A DNA stretch of 64,000 nt from Tribonema minus (GCA_017506865.1 JAFCMP010000551.1:124001-188000), one strand, 5' to 3'. Shown: positions 1-13,158, counted from the first letter of the stretch. Notes: generated by a model from the sequence alone, not told the origin. Numbers and translations: made by a program.

Positions 1-2940
1 TGCCGTATCGAAATGCATAAATACCTTATACTCTCGGCACAACCCTAGCTGTAAGCGACACAATTGCTAACATGATGTCATAACTCCTGGGTGGCTCGTG
101 CGTTTGGTCATTGCTAGTGCTGGTCACTGGCTTGATTTGCTGCATGCTGCCAAGTTGTCGTCAACTGTCCAGGTCCCTACCTCATGTGCACCTGGTCACC
201 ACAGTGTTGCATCATTTTGCTGCTGTCGTGTGAGTGCGTTTGAACCTTGTTTCTGAGCTTGTGTGTTGCGTAGCATCATGTGGCTGCTGGCACATTGGGG
301 CCTGCTTTTCTGCCTGCTGCTGGCTTGCACGTTCCATTACAGCTCTCCTCTGCGAATGCCTTGGGCCTTGAGTGCTGGTGTGTGTTTCTTGTTTCAACCA
401 GAGTCATTGAGGTTCGTGTGCTGTTGCTTGCAAGCTCTTGTTGCACATACACTTAAATTGCTCATTCATGCCTGCCTGCTCCTTTCGCCTCTTGCCTTGT
501 CCGTCTTCTCCTCAGGTGCTGCACAAGCCGGAGCTGGCGCTGGCAGTGACGCTGGTGGTGCCGCGGCTGCAGGTGATATGGGCGTTGTATGCGTTGCATT
601 CATTCTTCTGTTTCCCTGCGGAGGTTGCACATGCGCAGTGACAATCACTCGTGCCCTCGGAGGTCTCGAGATTCTTACTCTGACCTTTAGGCGGTACAGA
701 CACAATGGCAAGCAGGTGAGGAGGGCTGCTACCACTGCGTGCCCCATAGGTGCATCCCATTTCAGCAGCAGTTCGAAGCTGTTACACTCTGGCTGTTGAG
801 AAATGCTGATGGTCTTGGACTTTAATGGGCGCGCCGGACGTGCGCAGGAGCATTCAGTGGGCACTGGCTTTCTCGGCGGGCACGCGCTGCCTTCTGCTCC
901 TGGTGCCCATGTGCTCTCAGCATGCGCGCTCTGATCGAATTAATGCTGCTCAAGTGATTTCTCAAAAGGAGTATTTGGGGATCACATAAGTAGGGGAGAG
1001 TAGGGTGTTGGAAAAGCTGCAGGACGAGCAGGGTCGCTTGCAGGGCATCACCTCCCAGCAGGCACAGGCACAATCACATGCACAGTAGCATTAGTATGAG
1101 TGTTCGCCGTTGCCGCACAGCTTGCACATGCAGTGCACATTTTTTGCACCCTGTGTAACCATCATCCGGAGCGACTCTGCCTCATATCACAGCCACCCTT
1201 TTGATTGTGCCATGCCAATGTGTGCTCTGTGGCATCGTGCGCCAATGCCGTTTGTTTCAAATATGCCGCTCCCGGCACGTTGTCAAGTATTAATATATTT
1301 TGTCATTGAGTGTGGTGCGCCATCTGAGGGCGGCGTTTGCGTTGCATATGTTTGACTCGAGGCGTCCTGCAGCCGTTGGTGCTGTTCAGCTCACGTATCA
1401 TTAAAGCCTCTGCGCCTTCCCCCTTGTCCCTATTTCCTCTTAGTGGCTGGTGCTGGTGACAGAGCAGGCATAGGTGATATCACTGTTGCAAGCATTGCAT
1501 GCCTCTTGTGTTTGGCTGCAGAAGTTGCATGCGGTGCAGTGCGTCAACGTCACCCAGCGCCTGATGGCGTGTTATGTAGCTAGTAGTACTGGCACAGTGC
1601 ACAGCAGGGTAGCCATGTTCGTTCATGCTGTCCGACTTGCACTTAGCTTACAGGCAGTATGCATGTGCCCATCGCTCACTTCATGTAGGTAGTCTGCCAA
1701 CCTCGCTGGTGTGGTGTGTCACATTTGTTGTGGATTGCTGAGGTCAATATCAAGAACAGTTACCTCAAGTTGCAGCGCATGACTTCCACTGTCAGGCACA
1801 GCTGACGTACACACATTCGCTTTTGGTGCTGTTGCCCGCCCTTTTGCCCTGTGCATTTCTGCATGCGCACTTGATACCATGGCACTATTTTGGGTCAATC
1901 ATGGTAGGTATAACCATGTGACCTGTGCCGGAAGTGCCCGTAAAATACGAGCATCGCACTTTTAAGATTTTTGGTGTGCTGTCGGACGCTTGTGCTGCAC
2001 GCCCTTGGCTCAGGGCTGCTTTCGCAGCAGCAGCCTATCCTCTTGTCAACAATTGTGCGAAAGCTATTCTCTGTCTTCTCATTGTGCCTTTGCACCTTTT
2101 GTTTTATGCTCCCACGGCCTCTTCAGTCGGCCTTGACGCTGGTGCTGGTGCACACTTCACAGGTAAGCTTGAATCACACGGGTGGCAGGCACTTGTGTTT
2201 GCAATGGACAAGGGTGAGCAATCAGTAATCCATGTATGGTTTGTTCGTCAGCAAAAGTGCGTTGTTTTGACTACTGTCATTGGTCGTGCTTTATTCAAGT
2301 CTTGCATATGAATAGCAGCGATGCGCAGGCTTACTGCCTGTGATGCAAAGCCCAACTACAATCTGTCACTTGTTCACTTCCATGTTGTAGCTGTTGCTGC
2401 TTGATTTCCAATCCCTCTGTCTACATCAATAGCCATAACATCTTGAACACTGCCCGAACCAGCTGATCATTGGGCATCGATGGTCATTGTAGGCCTTTAA
2501 TTGCCTTATTGTTACATGTGGTACCTTCTCTACAATTGCGCTACAACGGCAATGCAAATCAGTAACTTTCCGATCTTCTGTGCCTGTGCCAACGGTTCCC
2601 TGTACCATCATGGATATCCTACTTACCTATATTCGAAATGGGCTAGTACAGTAATTGCCTTTTTAGCACATCAATCCACATGGCACACGAGCAAAACGCC
2701 TGAGTGTCGGGCTCAATTATGCGCAACATTATCATGAACGCAGGCAACGAGGCATACCGTTCATCCTGAGTGGCTTTCTTATCAACATGATTGTGCCCGC
2801 ATGTTCATCGATGGAGGCGTCGACAGGGTTTCGTTTTTATTGTCACTATCACATCTGGCGGATGCCTGTATTACCAAACCAGGCTTTCTCTGTTCAGTCA
2901 TGCCTACATGATCGTGATGCCCTGTTGCTGTGTGTCAGAG
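1..2940. other. Stretch without a supported gene
   Basis: Several open frames of 60-180 codons exist on both strands, but none shows a recognisable domain, and they overlap each other in competing frames. Short GCTGGTGCTGG-like pieces recur near 520, 1447 and 2140. A donor-like CAG/GTAAG occurs near 2161 and another CAG/GTGAGG near 716, so upstream exons of the 2941-4602 gene could lie here, but no phase-consistent chain could be built. Confidence 0.4.
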
Positions 2941-4602
2941 ATGAAAGAGATGCTTCGCCAGCTGCTGGACAACAAGACTGGCTCCAAATGGAAGACCATC
3001 TCCGACGCAAACACAGAAGTTTGGAACATAATGAAGCGGAAAACAGGTGAGCAGGCCACAAGTGCGCCTGCTTGTTTTCATATGCGTTCCATCAATGCAT
3101 GCAGTGTACACATTGCATTATCAACTCAACCTGTCCGCTAAAGCTGCCCATGTGCTATCATTGCAATATCTACTTACATGCAGGCCTAGAGGTGATGCTA
3201 TACACAGCCCCGTTGGCTGTTGAACCGCGCCGTGCTACCATTGAGCCGTTCGGATGGGATGACAGGGTGGAGAAAGCACAGGCAGATCGCTACATGCCTT
3301 ACTTGAAAGCACTCATCGGCCCCCAAGACAGGTATGTCCATGCAGCAGAGCATTGTAGTGCCATTCTTTCAGCCATCCCACAAGCACTGGCAGCGCTTGA
3401 AGTTAATATTCATACCACATGCCGCTGAGCCCAGAGAGGTATGTTTTGCAGCTGAACATAGTGGTGCAACCTATCCGGATTCATATTGGCTATGGAGTGT
3501 GCTCAACTACTGTTCAGAAAGAAGTCATCCGCAGATGCTAACGCCTGACTGGCCCTCTAAAATTAGCCATTGACTGTTCTATTTGTTGAAATTGACAGGT
3601 CCTTTGAGCTTTTGGATGGCAATCAGCACTGCTCTCTTAATGTGGATGGAGTTGCGGACATCCTGGGCTATGACTTCCATGGGAAACCCGATGCGGTGCT
3701 CATACTCCGCGGAAGCCGGCTTTCCCCTCAGGTACAACCATCATGTGCCTGCAGCATACATGCTGCAAACGAGGTAAAGATTGCATCACCATTCCCATCC
3801 ACACATCCTACCGACCAAACGTCACTACAGCACAGCCATCACTCATTGTACCTACAGTACAGCCATCACTCATACCTATATTGCACTTCTTCTCCTCGTC
3901 CACCTCTCTCAGACTGCCCTACGTGTGGTCTTCGAGCTCAAGAAAGAGCTTAATGCCGCTGCACATTACCAAGCAATGGTGACTCTGGTGCTGGCCAACT
4001 ACCACTCTTCTAGGTACGATAACTTCTTAACCATCCTGGCAGCCATGCACGCCATATGTGTCTTGTTGCACCTGCTTCTTCGTCATACAATCTGTCCGAT
4101 AAATGACTGTGGGATGTTGTTGCACATGCTGCGGTGTAAGACTTGAATCTGTCACCTGCCAAAGTCCTACTACGCCTTATTGGCTGATTACATTGCTCTC
4201 CCTTTTTGACTCAGGCTGAAGCCCATCGTCATACTCACGGACCTAAGAGGCGACTACGCGTTTTACTGGTTGGACGGCCGCACACTGCACTACATCGAAC
4301 TTGACCGCGACTCGGCAACGCTTGCCTGGGGCTTTTTTGATGCCATCCTGCAAAGCGAGCGCACAGACCTAGCAGCTGGTGTGGTGCCACGTGAGGGCTT
4401 GGAGGCTCCCCCCCCAGTCAAGAGGCAGCGTTTGGTGTTTGAATCGTCAGATACGCAGGATGTCGCAAATGTGGATGATTTGACGGGCTTGTTGGAGCCC
4501 TCTGAGCTGCGAGCATATACACTGGCACAGTTCATCCAAAGCCTACATGGTAGACCGGCTGTTGCAGCTGCATGCAACGCCTATGCATCCATGTACGTAT
4601 AG
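2941..4602 (+). CDS. Five-exon gene, putative PD-(D/E)XK nuclease end (Crinkler-like)
   Basis: Exons are 2941-3046, 3184-3331, 3599-3731, 3913-4013 and 4215-4602. All introns are GT-AG, every junction keeps frame (phases 1, 2, 0, 2) and the sum is 292 codons with stop TAG, so the model is internally well supported. The start at 2941 is the first ATG after a possible acceptor at about 2936; an upstream exon cannot be excluded. The middle of the protein has a GKPDAVLIL stretch, then VVFELKKEL followed by HYQA, an order (D, E-x-K, Q) typical of restriction-endonuclease folds such as the C-terminal domains of Crinkler-type proteins. The last exon reads LKPIVILTDLRGDYAFYW, fitting a beta strand after the nuclease core, then a KRQR basic patch. 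Nuclease assignment is inference from the motif pattern; the gene structure is seen directly. Confidence 0.6.
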
Positions 4603-7600
4603 GCCATGAGTACACCCAACCATGCATGCCTCTCTTACACAATGCAAGATTGTACCGTGTCTGCACCATTTACTACGCAATTGGTTGCTTCGCTTCGGTG
4701 GCGGTGACATCACTTGATGTGTGATGCAGTCTTTATCAATTCGCAACCTCCATCTGATGCTCAAGCTTTGCTTGCAGTGCAGCTCTCTCATCTGGTCAGT
4801 CAGACAGACCCCTGCAGTGTGCTCAAGCTTGCAGCTGCTCGGTGACTGTCTTGGGGGCTAAACTTGCCTTTCGGGGCTTGTTGACTCACAGGCAACTGCC
4901 AGAGATGCATGCTTCGCTGGTCTGTACACATATCGGCTGTCACTTACTCAATGGCATATTGGCCGAAGTTGACGCTCGAGGTGCCACTGCATGCCGCCGT
5001 TGCTCTCGCACCTGTTAGGTGTCGCGGCGCTATTCTGAAGAAATTTTATCGTGTGCCTTGTTTTTCAAGATGCTGCAAGATGAGATGCGACTGTAGCACT
5101 ACGATGAGCAGGGCTTTGTCACAAAATCAATTCATCAACACTTCAATGAAGGTACTTTCACGTCCAAAATAAACCACGTCTTTAGAGAGATGCACGATCT
5201 CAAACAGGAAAATTTAACCTTCCTGCACGCAAGCCTGACAGTCAAGTGCAGTAGCTTGCTGCCGCCACACGGGCATCCAACCAAGCGATGGTTAAATGGT
5301 CTAGTAATTCAGAGTACACAATGATGCATGTCGGTCTGAAAGCCAGAGAGGTTGTGCCTGTACGTGACATTAGAAAGGGCCGCGGAAGCCAGTTGCCTTT
5401 GTGTGACAAAATCGAAATCTGTGGACGGCGCCGCCCAAGCGCCTTGTTCGCAGCGAAGCAACCCTGCTCCCCGCGTGTACAAGTAGCACGTCATCAACCC
5501 TGATCTTGTGTGCCGCTATTTGTCATCTTGTTTTGTGTAGTAGTCTATGTGGCGGAGCTCCTGAAGTGGGTTTGGGGACGGCGGCAAAGGAGGCACTAGT
5601 ATGCGCCCACCTGTGTCAACGACCAACGTCCCTAAACGGCGCAGCAGCTAACCTATCTGATAGGGTGGCATGATGCCGAGTGGTTAACTTGAATGCCTGT
5701 TGTGGGAAGCTGCCCATATATTGGTCCCGTTTTGGGCCACTTTTGGCCTTGCGTAACTGTCTCTTTGACTCTCATTGGCCACACACAAACTGCTGTTAGC
5801 ACAGCAACTGAGTGCTTACACAAGTTACTGACAGCCTACAGTTACATTAATCCATGCTCTACTTTACATAATCGACATCACCTCTACCTGCTACATGTGC
5901 CGTGTGCCAGCTTCCTGGTTCTACTCTGCCTGGCCAACTGTTGCGCACTGCACCGTTGCTGCGCAAAATGAGGGTCACTGATGTCTGGGCAGTGCACACA
6001 AACCTCTCTTACCTGCACGACGTTAATACATGCACTTGTAACTGCTCATGCCTCAGTGATGGATGCCTTACAATATAAGCCTGCAACCTTCCCGGCGCCA
6101 GTGGTCAGTGGCTTCAAGCTCAATAAACGTTCGACATGAATTGCTGCTGCAATGCTTCATCGAGGATTTTTCAACGATAACAGAAAGAATGGCTGGCTGC
6201 AGCCGCCTCATAAAACCTGCTGCCCACTATGGCCATACCTAACTGTTACAGTGTGGAGATATGCTACTTAAGGCTCCATTCACTGGGTGTGTTAAGGCCA
6301 GACCAGCAATAGGTCAGCCCACACTCAGCAGGAAGTAGCAGGCCACAATGTTGACTTCAGTGCCATGCTAAAGTAGCACTGCTACTCCATGCTTTTCAGT
6401 GATTGCACAATCTTCACAGAACATTCGTTTGTCATCTCCAGTGCACTGAGCGCAACCATGTCAGCAGTGTGACATACAACTGTGCAATCACAACACCAAG
6501 GAGAACCAAGCAGGTTACACCGACACACTGAGCATTGCTGTTTTTGTCAATGGCACTGCTATTTGATGAAGTGGTGCGGGGCGGTGCACGTGTGGTTGTG
6601 GCCTGTGTGAAGCTCGCAGCGGCTTCATGAAACGCATGGACGTGTTGGGCACGCCTGTACACATCAGGCAGCGGGCATCGATCGACTGCATTGTGGTGAT
6701 GGCACATCTTGCCACAATGTGCATGCACACCTCTCTGTGCAACTTCATGGCCCAATTTGTCCCACTGCATATGCTGACTAATGTGCCTAGCTAAGCCTGC
6801 CACAACTGCGCCTGCGAGAGCGCTCCACTTAATTGCTTCGCTGTTCTCCGCAAACGTTCAGCGATGCAAGTGCAACTCTTCGCGCTGCGGCTGCGCCGCA
6901 GTGCGCGTGTGCACTCCGCCTCCTCCATGTGCTCTTGCATTGCAAAGACTGTCACGAATTCTTTCTGATACAATATTGCGTACAAAGAGAAAGACCACAA
7001 CTCACAAGCGAAAGGTGTCTCAACATGCGAAAATCGTATTGGAAGCTTCCAACCCTGCTGGCAGTGCCGGCGGCAGAGGGGGGGGGGGGGCGATGTTGGC
7101 GGTGCAGCATCATGGAATCGAGGCTTGAGCCGACAGGAGCCATCATGCCCAATCCTGAGATTGGCACGCCTGCAGACACAGAGGTGGACAGCCAGCACGC
7201 AAAACACCCCTTACAGTGAGAGCGTGTAGCACAAAACGGACCTCGTGCTCAGCAAGCAATGGGTTGATGCGTACCTGGCAGCAGGTGGCCAAGCGCGCAA
7301 GTGGACATGACTGCGAAGGGCGATGTAACTTGATTTTTGTTCGTTGGTGGTTAATGAATAGTACATGTAGTTGTCATAGATACATCTCAGAATAATGACC
7401 TGTCAGGAGTCTGCCAATCTCTCCTTGCTCCTTTGCCACAAGTTTTGGCACAAATCTCGCTAGACTATCCGCAAGTACTAGCAAGCGTTGCAGGAGTATC
7501 AGATATGCTGTTTGGTGTCATGTCTTCGTTGAAGAGTTGAAGACTTTTTGCATGTACGTTCATTAACTTGAACTTCGGTCCACGGCTGTTCAATTCAAGC

Positions 7601-7604
7601 TTTG
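4603..7604. other. Stretch without a supported gene
   Basis: Only short competing frames are present. One frame ending at 7219 (about 65 residues from 7025) has a protein-like composition but overlaps two other open frames and shows no family signature. A short G run lies near 7079-7090. Nothing else can be supported. Confidence 0.35.
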
Positions 7605-7707
7605 ATGCACCAAGCTTGGTCTCTGACCACCACATAACATGTGCAGGCACGCCCTGTGCGACGAACACCGACACAGCTGAAATCTGGCTATAAGATCTAC
7701 AACCCGT
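7605..7707. repeat. Dispersed repeat X, copy 1
   Basis: This shares an ordered series of words (cttggtctct, then gcgacgaa-type, cagctgaaa, agatctacaacc) with 12412-12522, which lies just 3' of an RLE retrotransposon ORF. It is therefore probably a fragment of that element's 3' untranslated region in the same (minus) orientation. Confidence 0.5.
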
Positions 7708-7740
7708 CCGAATCATAAACTTTCGTTACTTTGAGCCTAG

Positions 7741-7812
7741 ATGCACAAATTCTTGGTCTCTGACCAACAAACTGCAAGCGCAGGCAGGCTCTGTACGACG
7801 AACATGACTCTG
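7741..7812. repeat. Dispersed repeat X, copy 2 (partial)
   Basis: It is a second partial copy of the preceding repeat, sharing gatgcac, cttggtctctgacca and gtacgacgaaca. It lies about 130 bases downstream of copy 1, so the two form a short tandem pair or two nested insertions. Confidence 0.45.
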
Positions 7813-10800
7813 GGCTGGTAGAAGCGGTGCTGAAGGGTGGAGCGGTAGCTAGAATTAGGGCTATGCTTTCGACTGCGCTGCAGATGTGCTTATCGCAGCG
7901 TGTCATGGCATTCTTGGCTGCGTCTCACACTGCATACGGACAGAGCGGGGCCAGGTTGTAGGTGTAGGCTCTGAGGGGGACGAAGTCCTCCTGGAAGCTC
8001 ATCTGTAGCTAATGTAGGGAGACCTGGTGCATAGAGCCTGCACATATAGCGGGACAGCTGAGCATCTTTGACAGCACAGCATAGCACCAGCAGTGCCCAA
8101 GCACTGCATAGGAGTTGCATACATTGCATGTTTTGTAGCATCATAGGGTTGTCGCGCCTCGAACAGAAGTCAATGAAGTACATTCTGTTGTGAGTGCATC
8201 CTCTACTGTACAGCCAACTACAATCTGGGGTGCTCAAGAGCCTATCTGGCGGTGCGGAACATCTTGCTGATGGCACTTGCGTACACATTGGCACTGGTGC
8301 CTTAAGGTTGTCATGGGTGGTGCACAATTCGGGCGGCCATACACCCCACAGATGAATGGGCTAACAATGGGCCGGCCGCATCGGAGGCCACAGTCTCCCG
8401 CGCTGGAGGTTTGCAATGAGTTGCTAGCATTATCCAATTTGATAGTGAGAGTAATCTCATTTAGCCACTTTGCTCAACATGAATGCAACAACCTGGTGAG
8501 GTTTAAGCAGGCAGCAGGCGCACAGATGACACAAAGAGACGGACGCAATATTCAGTTTTCTCGTACACCAGGGTTGAAGCTTCTCTTAGCATTGCTTACC
8601 ACAAGTCTTTTACGATATGAACACGTACAAGAAGTACGAGAAGCTTTCAGTATCTCTTGCACAAGCGTCTTACCATCGCTGTATGTGAGTAGAAGACGCT
8701 CAAAGTGGCGAGTTTTTTGCTCATGATGTGAGGTTGCCTGGTAACGCTCAGGTCGCCTGCTCCACAGCGCACAGCAAACTATTGTCGTTATGGCGCCTTT
8801 CCATGATCCACACATGGTCGGCAGGCAGCAAATCCACATATGTGTGTGGCGCAGGCACAACCCATAGGTGACCAAAACTTTACGCACACCAGGTGCACGG
8901 CAAAATGTAGCTAGTGCATGTCTCACCTGCCGTTGCAGCAGCATATGCGTGCAGCCTCTAGGTGTACAGCAAATAGTTGGCAGGTATCAGATCGGCGCCT
9001 GTGCGTGCGTGCCATGCATACTTGACTTTGCCAAGTTGAACAGCCCTCTCCACCGCGTCGAATCTGCTGCTCATGAGGGTCAGCTTCGGATTAAACAAGC
9101 GCAGCGATGCCAGCAGTCGCATGTCATTGACTATAGCCTCGCGCCACGCAATGCGCCCGGCCACTGCCGCTGCTGCCGCTGGCCCAGCCACCATGTGCTG
9201 CCAATGCACATGCAGATAACGAGAACACAACACGACGAGGCTGCTGCGTGGTGTAGGTTGGGCCTGCTAAATAGAACTTATAGGTACCCTGCGGCAATTT
9301 GCGGCAGCAGTAATGTGACAACAGCGTGCGCCACGCAACGCCCAGCCCCTGCCGCAGTTGCTACTGCCCCACTCGCCATGTGCTTGCCATGCAGACATAG
9401 AAGATAAGAAGTACAAAATTATAATGTTTGCAGCCAAAGCCTGCATTTTGCTATTAGAATTTGACCTAAACTTCGGCAGCGGAGCGTATGGCACCAGCCT
9501 GTTGCCGACCTCCAGCAGCTGCACCTTGGCCTCGCTGCCGGCGTGCAAGGCGAGATGGCGGCTGCTGCGAGCTATAGGGCTCGACAAAGTGCACCGTAGC
9601 TTATTCTCTCACAAGCGTGTAGGCTTCGTCTCACCTTCGCTAAATACTATTATGTCCATGTCTATGTCAGGACATCCGCGCCATTGTCCAGCGCTGGTCG
9701 CCACATCGCATTGCCTGCACGTACACGTCAAGAGGAAGATTGCATGCTTATGGATGAGACAGTTGAGAGCCTCAAGTACCAGTTGTACGCTTCTATATAT
9801 GCATTTGTAGACTTTGCTTGATGTGCTCACTTGCACAGTATGCCGAGGCTCTTCTCAGATAATTCATGGCGGTTACGCAAGGAAAATTGTCAGAAGTAAT
9901 GATTTACTGGACCAGGTGCTGCTGCGTGACGTATGTGGCCAGGTATCCATGGCAGCTGTCATCGAGTCATGTCATCGAACCTGGGCACAGACAAGCAGCC
10001 ATACGTACAATCAAAGCCAGTCAGGTGAGGGCTAGCAAGGTCCCCAAGTCACCGGGCAGCCGATATGCGACTGCTGCGGAAGTGAGGAAGCACCTCATCT
10101 CAGTCCTTGTGGCCTTAACCTAGTGGGCCACACAGTGAGCTAGTGCATGTGAACAACATGCCTAGCAGTCACAATTGGGTTACCATCATGCCCAACTAAG
10201 AAGTTTGAGAGTGACATTGACATCTGAGTTCCTGAGCATTTCATCAGATGCCATGCAGGCTGTAGATGCTGAGGTGAGATGGCAAGAGATCTGGAAAACC
10301 ACAAACGGCAGCTTTGGTACTACTGACCAGCACATCGCCACTGGTTGCGCCGCCGCTCATCGTATACAACGTTGTACATGTAGTTGGTGCTGGCACTACA
10401 CGCTCAGCACTGTGTGGGGAGGCCCCGGCCCTTGGTGTAGGTGGTGTATCCATGAGCTTTGTTACACGCTGTTTCAAAAAGCTCTGCCCACATGCACCGA
10501 AGAGGTGGATTGCCACAAAGCGTTCAGAAAGCTATTAGTGGGCAGCTACACGAGCAGGCAGAATGCAAAGCAGCTAGGAAGTCGCCATGCAACGATTGCT
10601 TGCAATGGTGGACACTGCTGGCGCAGCTTGCCAATGGTAGAAGTAGCAGAGTCCCGCGGCGGTCATTCAGGGCTTTCGATGGTGCTTGGTCTCTTAACGC
10701 TTCAGTTCAAGCGGTCGGAACCGCAACTCCATGTTTACCTTGGACTGCACATTTGCAATCGGTTGGCATGGTCACCCTAGAGCACCGCCCATATTGTCCT

Positions 10801-11060
10801 CCACTACAACTCTGCTCAACACCCTCATTGTCCCCCCAGCCAGGAATGCCGCCGCCGGTTGCCAGCTCGCATTGCTACTTATGCCCTCACCCTTCCGCAT
10901 ATCGCAATCTGCGAGTCTACAATATTTGCACCGCTTCCAAGCAAGCCAGGCAACTTCAGTAGCGCTGCAGCTCAGCAGCTGTCCTCTGTCGACACGCACT
11001 TCATGAGCAGCACCAGCACGGCTCACATTATGTTGGGTTGAGTGTACTGGACAGCAATAA
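7813..11060. other. Stretch without a supported gene
   Basis: There are many short frames in all directions. A frame of about 200 codons at 10175-10780 lies just upstream of the integrase but has no recognisable domain, and overlapping frames of similar length compete with it. No gag, reverse transcriptase or capsid signature was found here that would give the integrase a larger element. Confidence 0.35.
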
Positions 11061-12257
11061 ATGGCGGATGCAATTGTGGCGAGAGCTCGTGAGCTGAGCG
11101 CTGACAAGCCATGCACCGATGTCAGCCAAATCCTCAAAGACTACACACTTGCTAGGTTCAAGTTCAGGAGCCATGAAGACATCATCCAGCGGTTTCCGTT
11201 TGAAGGCCTTGAGGTCGCAGATGGAATTGTCATGTACAAAAATAGAGTGATTGTTCAGCAGCCACTGGTGTTCGAAGTGTTGGAAGCAGAGTTCGAGGAC
11301 TTGCCCAAATCGCTCGGAATTCGCCGGCTTCTCTCCTTTCTGCGCTCTAAGTATTGGGGTATCAGCGCATCACAAGTTGCATGCTATTTGGCCACCCACA
11401 AGATACACCAGGAGTACAGGCACAGAAAGTGATCTCAAAGAGTAAAGCCATCAGTTGCAAGCGCACCCTACAAAGTTTTTGTATGTGATATTACTCAGAT
11501 CAACCGCGCAGGACAGGCCAAGTACTTACTAGTGGTAGCAGACATGTTCACAAAAACGATTTATGCGAAGGTGCTGACAAGAAAGTCGGGGCCCATGGTG
11601 GCAGCTGCAATGAGTTCAATACTCGCTGCATTGCCGGCAGGGGTGCGAGTGGGGTCCATTCGATCCGATAATGGCCGCGAGTTCACTGGAAAAGACTTTA
11701 CAGCAGTGCGAGAAAGGCATGGAAGTATGAAGCAGGTGCTTTCCACTGCAGCGAATCCTCTAAGCAATGGGCTTGCAGAAGTTTCCAACAAAACAGTACT
11801 GACCATGCTTATTTCAATTCTTGACAACAAGCACACGTCTGTGCAACAGGCCTTGGATACTGTCTTACAAGTATACAACTCGAGCGTGCACAGCGCTACG
11901 GGCTACCGGCCACGAGACCTGATGGACCCTGAGTGCCCTCCATCGATTCTTGAGTCCGTACAAAAGCAGCTCAAGGGTTTGGGCACTAAAAGAGGTGTGA
12001 ATGAGAAGTTCAACCCCAAGCTGCAGCCTGGTGACTGCGTTCGCATCGACCGGGTGGCACTATATCATGACAAGAAGGCTCTCAAAAAGCTTGGCCAATT
12101 CAAATCAAGCCACGAAGCTGTATTCTCCAGAGAAACATACACTGTCAAGCTTGAGCATGCGGACCGCATGGTAGAAGTAACCCAGTTTCCCAAGAGGCTA
12201 TGGCTCCGAGGTGACTTGCTGAAGGTGAAGCTTGTAGAAGACTGCAAACTTTTGTGA
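11061..12257 (+). pseudogene. DDE integrase (rve), interrupted by one in-frame TGA
   Basis: A single reading frame of 399 codons runs through this interval, broken only by TGA at 11430-11432. The upstream 123 codons are helical and end in a zinc-finger-like or linker region (YLATHKIHQEYRH). Downstream lies the catalytic core: VCDITQI with the first Asp near 11493, IRSDNGREF with the second Asp, and NGLAEVSNKT with the Glu, 36 residues after the second Asp. A C-terminal PGDCVRI segment followed by SRETYTVKLE resembles the small beta-barrel tail of Polinton/Ginger-type integrases. No reverse transcriptase, gag or capsid is adjacent, which argues against an LTR retrotransposon and for a cut-and-paste or Polinton-like source. 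The stop suggests decay; readthrough is not excluded. Family rve is firm, the element class is inference. Confidence 0.75.
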
Positions 12258-12411
12258 CAGAGTGGCAGAGTGAACACGAGTGGGTCAAGAAAGTAGCGAG
12301 CAGGAAGGCAGTGCAGAGCGCCTAGCGGAGCACACACAACACCTCTAGGAAACGTGTGTGGTGTGTATTGTGGTAGCTGTGTATCGCAATTCACATGAGC
12401 CTCAGTCCATT

Positions 12412-12522
12412 ACTTGGAGTCCTTGGTCTCTAAGCAGCAAACTACATGCGCAAATAGGCCTGTGCATCAAGCATCATCGCAGCTGAAACCTCGCTTTGAT
12501 ATCTACAAGATCTACAACCTAT
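12412..12522. repeat. Dispersed repeat X, copy 3
   Basis: It contains cttggtctct, gcgcaaatagg, cagctgaaacc and agatctacaacct in the same order as the copy at 7605-7707. It abuts the 3' end of the minus-strand ORF at 12532-13158, so it is best read as the 3' untranslated part of that retrotransposon. Confidence 0.5.
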
Positions 12523-12531
12523 AGGGTTACA

Positions 12532-13158
12532 TCAATCAAGCTCCTCAACCCCTCCGGCAACCTCCCCAACAGTCTCCGTAGCCCCCGCCTGCCGCGTTGC
12601 AGCCATGTGGTCAATCACATGAGCAAAAAACGCCATCTGCAGTGAGTCTGACAACACAGCTCTGACGCGCGACGTCCAGTGGCCCTTCAGCGTACATGGA
12701 GGCGCTGACCCCTGCGCTGCCTCCCTCGCGGACCACTCCTCCGCCATCGCACCCAGCAGCTTTCGCCCCTCACCCAGCAGCTTTCGCCCCTCATCATCAA
12801 GGTTGCCGAACGGCCCAATTGCCATAGAGGCAAGTTTGTAGCGCGTTCGGTCGACATAGCAAAAATAGTGGGCGACCTCCTGGTCCTTGCAGCCTTGTGA
12901 TAGGTAGAGCTTGGTTTTGCGTGTGTTGGACATGCTTTGCCCCTCAAAGCACGCAACGTCTACCACAAGTGGAAGCTGACGTGCAGGGCCGTTGTAGCCT
13001 GTGAGTGGGAAGGCATGGGCATACAGCGCTATGTCCATTCGCAGGTGCGGTTGCGCCGATGCGACAACGGGAGTACGGTCCTCGTCTTCAACTCGCACCC
13101 TTAGGTACTGGTGGAGCACGCGCTGCCGTAGTGCTGCTGATGCCGCCACGGTATTCAT
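12532..13158 (-). pseudogene. RLE-type non-LTR retrotransposon, C-terminal fragment (family 2)
   Basis: This 208-codon open frame encodes a segment with RMDIALYAHAF, LVVDVACFEG and YKLASMAIGPFGNL. It resembles the part of RLE retrotransposon proteins in which RxD and D-V residues form a PD-(D/E)XK nuclease, followed by a conserved GxxG and MAEEWSARE helix. No reverse transcriptase lies upstream, so the insertion is 5'-truncated or its 5' part has been lost. A 21-base direct duplication near 12757-12800 repeats GEGRKLL. It is clearly distinct from the element at 17174-21833. A decayed relative lies at 49195-49400. The retrotransposon origin is inferred from motif order. Confidence 0.55.

Noticed and set aside
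263-799. 178-codon plus-strand ORF
   Set aside because: Leu/Cys/Ala-rich composition without a domain, overlapped by frames of similar length on both strands.
3371-3440. An extra exon of the Crinkler-like gene (frame reading HKHWQRLKLIFIPHA)
   Set aside because: Its phase does not fit the exons on either side, whereas direct joining of 3331 to 3599 keeps frame.
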